DNA from: Desulfocapsa sp.
GTDB lineage: Bacteria; Desulfobacterota; Desulfobulbia; Desulfobulbales; Desulfocapsaceae
Reading direction: 5' to 3'
Assembly: GCA_029935135.1 (NCBI GenBank)
Contig: JAOZKX010000067.1
Coordinates: forward strand, 1-8,496
Length of the DNA stretch: 8,496 nucleotides
Made by a program: the position numbers and the translations under genes. Under the pieces are notes generated by a model. That model did not search any database and was not told the origin of the DNA. It worked only from the letters and a program-made list of their open reading frames with translations. Positions 1 to 7,138 of this stretch are shown one piece after another; the stretch's first letter is position 1; every line of letters starts with the position of its first letter.

Positions 1-732
1 GTAGCCCTGTTAAATGTGGATACTGTCGCTGACCCAGACTGGCTCAGCGAACTTGTTGCCGTGATGGAGCAGTCTCCCGAAGATTTAGGGGCTCTTGCCT
101 CAGGGATGGTGAGGATGGATGATCCCGCTCTTGTTGACGATGCAGGTGATATTCTGAGCTGGTATGGATCTGCCCTTAAGCGGGGACATGGCCGTTCTGT
201 GGAAGAGTACCAGACAGCAGGTGAAGTCTTTTCTGTCTGTGCCGGAGCAGCCCTGTACAGGAAGTCATTTTTTGATCGTGTTGGTGTGTTTGATGAGGCC
301 TTTACCAGTTACCTCGAAGATATTGATCTCTGCCTGAGGGGGAGAATAATGGGCTATCATTACCGGTATGTACCCACTGCCCGTGTGCTCCATCAGGGAC
401 ATAGTGCCGGAGTGGTTGGCGCGTACTATGTCTTTCTTATGACCCGCAACAGGCTGATGGTTTTTTTGAAGAATATCCCGGCTGCTCTGTTCTTTCGTCA
501 TCTGCACCAGATTGTTTATGGCCAGATCTATTATTTCCTGATTTATCGTAAACCTATTGCCTCTCTGCGCGGCTATTTCTCATTGATTACACTGTTGCCC
601 CATATTATTGCCTCACGAAGATGGCTTGCCGAAAGACGGGCAGATACCAATTCAATTGATGATTTACTGTTGTCGGAAGAGCTGGGGGAGGAATCCCTGG
701 GTCAAAAGATCAAACGAAAGTTTCGACGATGA
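1..732 (+). CDS. GT2 family glycosyltransferase (rhamnosyltransferase-like), 5'-truncated by window edge
   Basis: This is the C-terminal part of a GT-A fold glycosyltransferase of the COG1216/WbbL-like type, which transfers a sugar from a nucleotide-sugar to a growing lipid-linked glycan at the cytoplasmic membrane. The frame is open from base 1 and reads VALLNVDT before the first possible internal start (GTG at 16). That segment matches the family's LLNPDT metal-binding (DXD-like) motif, so the true start lies upstream and the N-terminal nucleotide-binding part is missing. About 240 residues remain. A CAGAALYR block is followed by the acceptor-side motif YLEDIDLCLR (E at 316-318, D at 319-321), where the catalytic base is expected. 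After this comes a hydrophobic and aromatic-rich tail, probably membrane-associated. The stop codon overlaps the next gene's start by 4 nt (ATGA, 729-732), implying translational coupling. It is paralogous to the gene at 7139-8110. Family assignment is firm; donor and acceptor sugars cannot be read from the sequence. Confidence 0.9.
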   Translation, partial: VALLNVDTVADPDWLSELVAVMEQSPEDLGALASGMVRMDDPALVDDAGDILSWYGSALKRGHGRSVEEYQTAGEVFSVCAGAALYRKSFFDRVGVFDEAFTSYLEDIDLCLRGRIMGYHYRYVPTARVLHQGHSAGVVGAYYVFLMTRNRLMVFLKNIPAALFFRHLHQIVYGQIYYFLIYRKPIASLRGYFSLITLLPHIIASRRWLAERRADTNSIDDLLLSEELGEESLGQKIKRKFRR

Positions 733-1739
733 AGATAGCCTGCCATTATGCCATTCCCAGACCTCCTCATCCCGAGCTTGATGCTGCCGTGCAGGATGGT
801 CTTAAACTGGTCAGCCATATAGGGGGGGAGGTTAATTTTCTCTATCCTGGTGCTAAAGCCAGGAGGATCATTCCCCGTTTTCTTTCAGGGATGCATCAGA
901 TACCCTATCTCAAAGGGTTGGATCGGAGGGTGGATCTACACCATATCTTTTCCAATGGGATCTATCCGTATCCCATAGTGCGACTGTTCTCCAAACCGGT
1001 TGTCTATACTTCAGTTATTGAGTTGCAGGATACATTCCCTCCGTTCACTGAGATGCTGTTGAAAGATGTAGCCAGATTTGTGGTGTTGACTAAGAGCGAT
1101 AAGGAGAAGATGGAACAGTTTGGATTCAGGGCAGAGGTTATTTTACCCGGTATTGATATTAACCGTTTTTCCAACACTCCCTGTGCTGTGGAGGATCCTT
1201 TTGTTCTTTTGGCGGGTTCTGCTCCGTGGAATATGGCTCAGTTTGAGACAAAAGGGGTGGATGCCCTTTTGCAGACAGCTGCCTCGTTGCCCTGGTTACG
1301 CCTGGTTTTTCTGTGGAGAGGGAAACTGCTCAGGGAAATGGAGAAAAAAGTTGAACACTATGGGGTAACGGATCAGGTAACCATTATAAGGGAAGCTGTG
1401 GATGTGAACGATGTGTTGAAAACTGTGCATGCTGCTGTTGTCTTAAGTGAAACCAGGAAAATTGTGAAGGCATATCCACACTCTCTGCTGGAATCTCTTT
1501 CTGCCGGGAAACCCGTGCTTATTAGCCACTCCCTGGCGATGGCTGATTATGTGCAAAGGAATGGTTGCGGTGTCTCTGTTGAGTCGATGGATTCTGCAGA
1601 ATTGAAAGAGAAAATCTGCAGGTTGCGACAAAATTACCGGGAGTGTACAAACACTGCTGCGACTCTTGATATGTCTATTTTTTCAGTAGAAACTATGGTA
1701 TCGTCTTACAAGAAATTATACAGTGATTTACTTCAGTAG
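729..1739 (+). CDS. GT4 family (GT-B fold) glycosyltransferase
   Basis: This 336-residue protein has the two-domain layout of a retaining GT4 glycosyltransferase. The N-terminal acceptor-binding half (about residues 1-145) contains VVYTSVIE and a VVLTKSDKEKM segment like the usual 'vSe..k' helix, and ends in ILPGIDINRF, the typical hinge before the donor domain. The C-terminal half has LAGSAPW, a TKG step with K175, FLWRGK and the nucleotide-sugar signature AYPHSLLESLSAGKPV (about 248-263, with E255). The first Glu of the family's E-x7-E pair is replaced by Lys247, as happens in some divergent GT4 members. ATG at 729 overlaps the previous stop and has no good Shine-Dalgarno sequence, so it probably relies on coupled translation. 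The product should act in the cytoplasm or at the inner membrane on the same glycan as its neighbours. A 64-nt gap without a clear terminator follows. The specific sugar is unknown. Confidence 0.88.
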   Translation: MKIACHYAIPRPPHPELDAAVQDGLKLVSHIGGEVNFLYPGAKARRIIPRFLSGMHQIPYLKGLDRRVDLHHIFSNGIYPYPIVRLFSKPVVYTSVIELQDTFPPFTEMLLKDVARFVVLTKSDKEKMEQFGFRAEVILPGIDINRFSNTPCAVEDPFVLLAGSAPWNMAQFETKGVDALLQTAASLPWLRLVFLWRGKLLREMEKKVEHYGVTDQVTIIREAVDVNDVLKTVHAAVVLSETRKIVKAYPHSLLESLSAGKPVLISHSLAMADYVQRNGCGVSVESMDSAELKEKICRLRQNYRECTNTAATLDMSIFSVETMVSSYKKLYSDLLQ

Positions 1740-1803
1740 CTGACATACGATTAGTGGTGCCTTTCAAGAAGAGCAGTAAAAAATTGTTTTAAATCCATAA
1801 AAT

Positions 1804-2712
1804 ATGACAAATAAAAAACTGATATCTGTTGTTATTCCAGCATATAATCATGAACGGTTTATCGCCCAGACCATTGAAAGTGTCTTGTCGCAAAGCTATT
1901 CAGACCTGGAACTTGTAATTATTGACGACGGTTCACAGGATCGGACCGGAGAGATCTGTCAGAGTTACGATGACAAACGAATCAAATATGTATACCAGGA
2001 AAACCAGGATGCGTTTAATGCCTTAAATAATGGGATTGCGCTGGCTCAGGGTGAGTTTATCTCTATCCTTAATTCTGACGATGTCTATACCCCGAATCGG
2101 CTGCAGCGACTGATGGATGAGCATCTTGCAAATGGGGCAGAATGTTTGATCAGCGATGTCATCCCTATTTCTGATGATGGAGAGGAGCTTGCTGACCCGG
2201 CTTTGGGCTGGAACATCTGGCACCAGAAGAACAGGGACTTTTATAAAGAGTGTGGTGATATCTATACCGCCTTTTTAAAGGGCAATTATATGGTCACCAC
2301 CTCCAATCTTTTTGCCACAGCCTCTGCCTTTCAAAAAGTTGGAAAGTTCTGTTCTTTACGCTATTTACATGATTATGATTTCATTTTCAGGATGATGTTG
2401 GCCTTCCCGGGAAAGGTTGCCTATCTTGCCGATGAAAAGCTTCTCTATTATCGGATTCATAGTGGCAACACCCTTAAGGAAGCTGCTGTTACTGGCAGAT
2501 TACAGGATATGGAGGTGATCAGGCGCTATATGCTGGAAAAAATAGATAAAGAGCAGAGGCAGTATGTGGAAGCTGGTTCTGATCGTCTTGTGGAGCTGGT
2601 CCGGGAACTGCATGATGTGGAATCTGATAACGCTGCCGTGGAAAAGGTTGTTGGAGTCAAGGCATCCGGACGGGCTTTTCTAAAGGCGTTGGTTACAAAG
2701 TTCACAAAATAA
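1804..2712 (+). CDS. GT2 family glycosyltransferase (WcaA/SpsA-like)
   Basis: This is a 302-residue inverting GT-A glycosyltransferase. It opens with the classic ISVVIPAYNHERFI strand and helix (residues 7-20). VIIDDGSQDRT (38-48; D41, D42) binds the nucleotide, and ILNSDDVY (88-95; D92, D93) is the metal-binding DXD site. HDYDFIFRM (from H189; D190 and D192) supplies the probable catalytic base, and YYRIHSGNT is a conserved downstream motif in this family. The length is normal for the family, and the last 80 residues are charged and helical. ATG at 1804 is the only reasonable start because an in-frame stop (TAA) lies at 1798-1800; no strong Shine-Dalgarno sequence precedes it. It differs from the two COG1216-type GT2 proteins in this window, with a different motif style and no hydrophobic C-terminus. 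It probably adds one sugar in the same pathway; donor and linkage are not predictable. Confidence 0.9.
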   Translation: MTNKKLISVVIPAYNHERFIAQTIESVLSQSYSDLELVIIDDGSQDRTGEICQSYDDKRIKYVYQENQDAFNALNNGIALAQGEFISILNSDDVYTPNRLQRLMDEHLANGAECLISDVIPISDDGEELADPALGWNIWHQKNRDFYKECGDIYTAFLKGNYMVTTSNLFATASAFQKVGKFCSLRYLHDYDFIFRMMLAFPGKVAYLADEKLLYYRIHSGNTLKEAAVTGRLQDMEVIRRYMLEKIDKEQRQYVEAGSDRLVELVRELHDVESDNAAVEKVVGVKASGRAFLKALVTKFTK

Positions 2713-2746
2713 TATCAGGAGTGTATGCCCGCCAGCCGGGTGAAAT

Positions 2747-4804
2747 TTGATTGCAATGGAACGATTTTATTCATTAGAAAAATTAATAGAGCATGGAAAA
2801 ACGCTCGTCAAAGATGTTGAGACTGTTTCGTTTGATCTTTTTGATACCCTCCTTATCCGCCGTATCCATGATCCGGATTTAGTTAAAATTCCCGTTGCCA
2901 GGTATATTGCCGAGAGAAGTGGGGAACACGGCAGGAAATGGTCGGTTGAGAAAGTTCAGCAACTTCGGGACAAGATTGAGGACAGTCACAGGGAAAAAAC
3001 AGGGCTGCAGTTTGACGATTTGGAAGCCTGTTATCCCGATTTTATGCGGGAAGTATTGGAAACGATCTTTCAGCAGGGTATGAATGATGAGCTTTTTTCT
3101 GATGTTGCCGAGTATGAAATCCGTATGGAAAATTCCATGCTTGTTCCTCGTAAGCCCCTGATCCAATGGCTTCATGAACTGCGCAAAGAGGGAAAGCAGA
3201 TCCTGGTGATATCTGATATCTATCTTCCTGCCGAGTACCTGGAGAAATTCATCGCCCATGCCGGTTTTCTCGAATTGGTTGATGGGGTCGTATCATCCGC
3301 TGATTCATTCCTGGCCAAGGCTTCCGGAAAGGCCTTTCCTCTGATCGAGAAACGATTCTCCATTGATAAGAAGAAATGGTTGCATATTGGTGACAACCCT
3401 CATTCTGACGGAATGCGGCCCGATGAGTACGGTCTGAAATCTCTCGTTTTACTGGATGCTGGTGAAAAACAGAGAAAGGCCATCATGGGCAAGTATTTCG
3501 CTTACGGTCTGTCGCTTCCTTTCTGGCGAGGACGAGCCCTGCAGCAGTTGATGCAGCCTCTCGAGGGAGAAAATACTCATGAGAGCGCCTTATATAGGGA
3601 GGGATATCAGTTCCTTGGCCCCTTGATTGCTGCCTTTGTGCAGGAGGTGGCTGAACAGTGCAAAAAAAAGCATGTTGGCAAGATATTTTTTCTTTCCAGG
3701 GAAGGCTGGACCTTTAAGAAGGTATGGGAGGCGTCTGTTCCCTTTCTCTTTCCTGACGGAAAGATTCCAGAGATTGAATATCTCTATGTGAGTCGCCTGG
3801 CCCTTGCCGGTGCTTCCTGTACTCATAGTGGCCTGACAAAAGAAAAAACAGATGTGGCCTTTCTTCCTTTTGGTAATCGTGATTTTCGTGATATCTGTCG
3901 GATCTTTGCCTTACAGGCCGACCCCTTTGTCAAAATCCTTGAGGAATATGGAATTGCTGTGGATACCCCCCTTAGTGCTTTTCACGAAGGATATCGTGGT
4001 GATTTCCGGGTGAGATTTAATGAAATGCTGAAGGATGAGAGCTTTCAGGAAGAGGTGAAGCGACAAACTGCTCCCTCAAATCAGGCTTTGCAAAACTACC
4101 TTGACGAAGTTGGCTTCTTTTCATGCGCTGATGTTGCCCTTGTTGATATTGGCTGGTTGGGATCCATTCAACGCTTTTTTTATGATGCCGTAAAGCATCG
4201 TTCTGATTGTCCCCGTATAAATGGCTTCTTATTTGGCGCAACACGAGGTGTTCCTTTTCCCACTACACCAGAGAATAATGTCCAGGGGATCATCTATGAT
4301 CGCTTACATTTTAATTTTGGCGCAAGCGCCATGCTCTATGCCCGTGACCTGTTTGAGGAGGTAAGTCGAGCACCCCATCCCACCCTGATTGCATACAAGC
4401 TGAAAGAGAACGGCTATGAGTTGGTTTTTCGTACTGTGGAAGATGCGAATGGGAAAGAAGAACAGTTGCAAAATGAATATTTTGCTCCTCTACAACAGGG
4501 TATTTTTGATGCCGCAGCCCGTTTTGGCAGTGCCTCTGCACTTCTTGGTTTTTCCTTGAATGACTACCGGGCCTGGTTTAATTATCTGCTTATTGTTAAA
4601 CTTGCTTTTCCCCGGAGTAAAGAACTGGAAAGACTGCGCTATAAGTATCATCTGGATGATTTCCAGGGCACCAATAAGCCGATAGCATACTATAAAGCGC
4701 CAAAAGAATTATGGGATCTATCAGGACTCAGGCTTAAGTTGAATCCTTTTTTGCGACCATGGTTATTTTATAAACATATGAGGGCCAGGCTGCAGGAGTT
4801 TTAG
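2747..4804 (+). CDS. COG5610-like protein: N-terminal HAD-superfamily domain plus large conserved C-terminal domain
   Basis: This is a 685-residue protein, counted from TTG at 2747; an in-frame ATG at 2756 is an equally good or better start and gives 682 residues. An in-frame TGA at 2741-2743 excludes longer forms. The first 230 residues form a HAD domain. Motif I is SFDLFDTLL (nucleophile D30), motif II VISDIYL (S156, D157), the motif III Lys is probably K191 in LAKASGK, and motif IV is HIGDNPHSD (D216, D221). Phe32 occupies the D+2 position, which is Asp in typical HAD phosphatases. The C-terminal part carries FLSREGWTFKK (S317-R318) and VDIGWLGSIQ (V466-Q474), the marks of COG5610 proteins found in LPS and capsule clusters. 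There is no signal peptide, so it is presumably cytoplasmic. Neighbouring glycosyltransferases suggest a role in making or modifying the glycan, but the reaction is unknown and the family is only 'predicted hydrolase'. Family call is confident; function is open. Confidence 0.85.
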   Translation: MIAMERFYSLEKLIEHGKTLVKDVETVSFDLFDTLLIRRIHDPDLVKIPVARYIAERSGEHGRKWSVEKVQQLRDKIEDSHREKTGLQFDDLEACYPDFMREVLETIFQQGMNDELFSDVAEYEIRMENSMLVPRKPLIQWLHELRKEGKQILVISDIYLPAEYLEKFIAHAGFLELVDGVVSSADSFLAKASGKAFPLIEKRFSIDKKKWLHIGDNPHSDGMRPDEYGLKSLVLLDAGEKQRKAIMGKYFAYGLSLPFWRGRALQQLMQPLEGENTHESALYREGYQFLGPLIAAFVQEVAEQCKKKHVGKIFFLSREGWTFKKVWEASVPFLFPDGKIPEIEYLYVSRLALAGASCTHSGLTKEKTDVAFLPFGNRDFRDICRIFALQADPFVKILEEYGIAVDTPLSAFHEGYRGDFRVRFNEMLKDESFQEEVKRQTAPSNQALQNYLDEVGFFSCADVALVDIGWLGSIQRFFYDAVKHRSDCPRINGFLFGATRGVPFPTTPENNVQGIIYDRLHFNFGASAMLYARDLFEEVSRAPHPTLIAYKLKENGYELVFRTVEDANGKEEQLQNEYFAPLQQGIFDAAARFGSASALLGFSLNDYRAWFNYLLIVKLAFPRSKELERLRYKYHLDDFQGTNKPIAYYKAPKELWDLSGLRLKLNPFLRPWLFYKHMRARLQEF

Positions 4805-4859
4805 AAAGCAATTTTTTGGGTAGCTTGTACTATTTTAATTTTTAAAGAAAAGGTTTTTT

Positions 4860-5096
4860 GTGAAAAAAAGGCTCTTCAATAATCGTTACGATCTCACAGG
4901 ATTAGGCTTGCGAAGGATAGCAGCTTATTTTTTGTTGTCCAAGTGGATACCTGCTGGCGGAAGCCTGACCATACGGCTTCGTTGTCTGATGGTCCTTTTT
5001 TTGTATCATTACCTGGGGAAACCGTATGCCTATTGTTCTTTACGCTATCCCGATAAAACTAGACGAATCAAAGCACTTGTTGGGAAGGCTCATTGA
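4860..5096 (+). CDS. hypothetical small basic protein (78 aa)
   Basis: I do not recognise this protein. It begins with GTG at 4860, preceded at 6-nt spacing by a Shine-Dalgarno-like AAAAGG (4848-4853). An in-frame stop at 4836-4838 and the lack of any other start codon after it fix this as the only plausible beginning. The product is rich in Lys and Arg with a short hydrophobic stretch, CLMVLFLYHYLG (about residues 42-53), too short and interrupted to be a convincing membrane helix. There is no signal peptide or known motif. It sits 55 nt after the HAD gene in the same direction and may be the last gene of that unit. It could be a genuine small protein, or a remnant of a larger gene decayed at both ends; the basic tail RYPDKTRRIKALVGK looks like the end of a folded protein. 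Codon use resembles its neighbours. Confidence 0.45.
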   Translation: MKKRLFNNRYDLTGLGLRRIAAYFLLSKWIPAGGSLTIRLRCLMVLFLYHYLGKPYAYCSLRYPDKTRRIKALVGKAH

Positions 5097-5158
5097 AGAA
5101 ATATACCTTTATTGATTCAGTAAAAAAGGTTTCTCCAGGCATGTAGGATCACAAAAAT

Positions 5159-5187
5159 TTGGTTTATTGTTCTTCATTTGATACAAT
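5159..5187 (+). promoter_or_regulatory. candidate sigma70-like promoter
   Basis: TTGGTT (5159-5164) and TACAAT (5182-5187) are separated by 17 nt. The -10 box matches five of six consensus bases, the -35 box only three of six. It would start transcription near 5194, just upstream of the inverted repeat and about 114 nt before the FG-GAP start codon. It is the best candidate I found in this gap, but AT-rich DNA yields such matches by chance. Confidence 0.3.
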
Positions 5188-5207
5188 TGTCATCATGGGT
5201 TTAATTC

Positions 5208-5268
5208 GGACAGTTGATATATTGGCGGGTGGTCTATATGGTGCCTTGGTCAACGATGTCAACTGTTC
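5208..5268 (+). promoter_or_regulatory. stem-loop (13-bp inverted repeat) in the leader of the FG-GAP gene
   Basis: Bases 5208-5220 can pair with 5256-5268 over 13 consecutive positions: 11 Watson-Crick pairs and two G-U pairs (5209-5267 and 5218-5258). The core is CAGTTGATAT against ATGTCAACTG. The 35-nt loop could fold further through GGC (5224-5226) and GCC (5243-5245). No T-run follows, so this is not an intrinsic terminator. It lies 24 nt before the Shine-Dalgarno sequence and could be a leader RNA structure, or a DNA operator of two CAGTTGAYAT half-sites. Confidence 0.4.
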
Positions 5269-5307
5269 TGTTCTCCCTCAATTAGTAGTACTGGAGGAAT
5301 TTGTATT

Positions 5308-7077
5308 ATGAAACATGCCTTTAATAATTGTTCATCCATAAAAAGAATTCCATTTTTTTCCGTGTCTGCACTTGGCGTTGTTCTCACTGCCACTGCTCTT
5401 ACCATGACTCCATCAGCTGTTTACTCAGTGGTGAATCCTTCAGTGATTATAACATTGTCGGGTGCACAGATAAAATACTCCAGTCTGGCTACAGCCGATT
5501 TTAATGGAGATGGATATAAGGAAATAGTTGCGGGAGGAATCGACGGTGTTCTCTATGTGGTTTCCACATCAGATGGTGTGCACTGGAATACAGTTTGGGA
5601 GAGACAGTGCAATCTTGATATTGCTCCAGCTGTTCCCCCAACATACAGAACAAAAACAGAGATTGCTTCCCATCCTGCCATTGCAGATCTTGATAATGAT
5701 GGCCATCTAGATATCGTGATAGGAGTGGGGGGAGATGTGCATGAAGAAGATAATGCTCTCAAAGATAACGGTGGGATACTTGTTTACAGGTATAATTATG
5801 CCTGGAATTTTACGCTGATAGAAGGTCTTGCCCCGGATGGCAGCAGGGGCTGGCCACAGCCGCGTATTGATCAGGTGGGTGATCATTGCATAGACCACAC
5901 TTTAAACTGCCCCACACGTGGCTTTAGTTTTCCAGATGGTTTCTGGGATGGCGTCAGCACAACACCAGCCCTGTGTGATATAGATGGCGATAATGATCTG
6001 GAGATCGTCCTGCAACATATCGACCGGAGGATTTACGCCTGGCACCACACCGGTCAGCTTGTCGCCGGCTGGCCCATATACAGATATGGAGCAACCGGGG
6101 CTGATGACGGAGACGCACTGCTGCGAGGTGGTAAAGCCTCGGTCGCCTGTGCAGATATCGATGGGGATGGTCTGCCTGAAGTGATTGCTCCGACTATGAG
6201 TCCGCCATGGAATAGATCGCTGCCAATCAGCGCAACAAATCCTGACTATGCCAAAGGGACAATGTGGGCTATTAATGGTGACAGCACCAATGTCCCTGGT
6301 TTCCCTGTGGCCACAGAACAGTATATATATTCTGCTCCTGCTGTGGCCGATGTGGACAATGATGGTTTTATGGAGATTGTTGTCAGTAGTGGTTTTGGTA
6401 CCATAGGGAGGGTGAATACTGTAACAATTTATAACCATGATGGCTCTATTTTGCCCAACTGGCCGCAGGTAACTGCTGGTGCAATGATGGGAACCCCTGT
6501 ACTTGGTGATCTTAACAATGACGGTTGGTTGGATATCGTTGCCGGTTGCGGCAGTGAGTTCTATGGATATCGCTGTGGTGAAGGGAATGCTAAACTGTAT
6601 GCCTGGAATGTCCATGGCGCTGCGATGCCCGGATTTCCCATGGAACCACCTGTCGTCAGTACCTTTGCATCAGGTGCCTATGGCATGCCATATGATCCGA
6701 TCCTGGCAGATCTTGACGGGGACCGTAACCTGGAAATACTTATCACTTCACCGTGGAAGAGCCAGGGCGTAACGGTTATTTCGTCAACGGGTAATGTTAT
6801 GGAAGGTCGTACCATGGGCGGTGCGTATGGAGTGTTGCTTGCTGCTCCCATGGTTGATGATATTGATCGTGATGGTAAAATTGAGTTACTGATTGGCGGT
6901 GGTAGTGGCCTGGAAAGGGGTACCATTGCAATCTGGGAGGAGAATGGTTTCCTTTCAAATGCTCCCTGGGCCATGACCAGAAAGAATATGTATCGATTGG
7001 GTACCCAAGGGCCTGAGTCTGAAACTAAAGTTGTATCGCCCATGTTTTTATTATTATTGAATCCATATTCACAGTAA
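5308..7077 (+). CDS. secreted FG-GAP/VCBS-type beta-propeller protein
   Basis: This 589-residue protein has an N-terminal signal peptide: basic KR at 12-13, hydrophobic core at about 16-33, and likely cleavage after VYS near residue 40. The rest is made of blades bearing integrin-like calcium loops of the form D-x-D/N-x-D-G-x-x-E/D-I. Eight are visible, with first Asp at residues 64 (DFNGDG), 127 (DLDNDG), 224 (DIDGDN), 283 (DIDGDG), 348 (DVDNDG), 401 (DLNNDG), 468 (DLDGDR) and 518 (DIDRDG). They are spaced about 50-97 residues apart, consistent with a seven- or eight-bladed propeller. Such proteins lie outside the cytoplasm and usually bind ligands, sugars or partners; none of the loops implies an enzyme activity. 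It ends in a short hydrophobic tail, SPMFLLLLNPYSQ. ATG at 5308 has a strong Shine-Dalgarno (GGAGG, 5293-5297). Its position between polysaccharide genes suggests a role at the cell surface related to the glycan, but this is inference. Confidence 0.88.
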   Translation: MKHAFNNCSSIKRIPFFSVSALGVVLTATALTMTPSAVYSVVNPSVIITLSGAQIKYSSLATADFNGDGYKEIVAGGIDGVLYVVSTSDGVHWNTVWERQCNLDIAPAVPPTYRTKTEIASHPAIADLDNDGHLDIVIGVGGDVHEEDNALKDNGGILVYRYNYAWNFTLIEGLAPDGSRGWPQPRIDQVGDHCIDHTLNCPTRGFSFPDGFWDGVSTTPALCDIDGDNDLEIVLQHIDRRIYAWHHTGQLVAGWPIYRYGATGADDGDALLRGGKASVACADIDGDGLPEVIAPTMSPPWNRSLPISATNPDYAKGTMWAINGDSTNVPGFPVATEQYIYSAPAVADVDNDGFMEIVVSSGFGTIGRVNTVTIYNHDGSILPNWPQVTAGAMMGTPVLGDLNNDGWLDIVAGCGSEFYGYRCGEGNAKLYAWNVHGAAMPGFPMEPPVVSTFASGAYGMPYDPILADLDGDRNLEILITSPWKSQGVTVISSTGNVMEGRTMGGAYGVLLAAPMVDDIDRDGKIELLIGGGSGLERGTIAIWEENGFLSNAPWAMTRKNMYRLGTQGPESETKVVSPMFLLLLNPYSQ

Positions 7078-7098
7078 ATTTGTTCTGCTTGTGTATGA

Positions 7099-7115
7099 AA
7101 AGGGCATTGCTCTTT
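7099..7115 (+). other. small intercistronic hairpin
   Basis: AAAGGGC (7099-7105) pairs with GCTCTTT (7109-7115) around a 3-nt loop, giving a 7-bp stem with one G-U pair. It sits in the 61-nt gap between the FG-GAP gene and the last glycosyltransferase. There is no T-tract after it, so termination is unlikely; it could affect mRNA processing or the relative expression of the two genes. The match could be chance. Confidence 0.25.
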
Positions 7116-7138
7116 CGCATGGTTGCCTGGAATAAGCA

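Larger units (their letters stand above)
5097..5307 (+). promoter_or_regulatory. non-coding leader region of the FG-GAP gene
   Basis: This is the longest gap inside the gene cluster (211 nt). It contains no convincing open reading frame on either strand. It holds a possible sigma70-type promoter (5159-5187), a long inverted repeat (5208-5268) and a strong Shine-Dalgarno sequence GGAGG (5293-5297) 10 nt before the ATG at 5308. The arrangement suggests that the FG-GAP gene starts its own transcript with a leader of roughly 110 nt, rather than depending only on read-through from the glycosyltransferase genes. This is inference from layout. Confidence 0.45.

Noticed and set aside
2879..3259. Minus-strand open frame of 126 codons inside the HAD gene
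   Set aside because: It overlaps conserved HAD motif II on the other strand and shows no motif of its own.
4805..4846. Possible terminator after the HAD gene (AAGC...GCTT followed by T-rich DNA)
   Set aside because: The stem is only 4 bp with a 13-nt loop, too weak for an intrinsic terminator; the T-rich DNA is general AT bias.
5902..6615. Long open frame on the minus strand (237 codons)
   Set aside because: It lies wholly inside the FG-GAP gene, opposite a frame with eight recognisable Asp-rich loops. Its own translation has no family features, and it has no plausible ribosome site.
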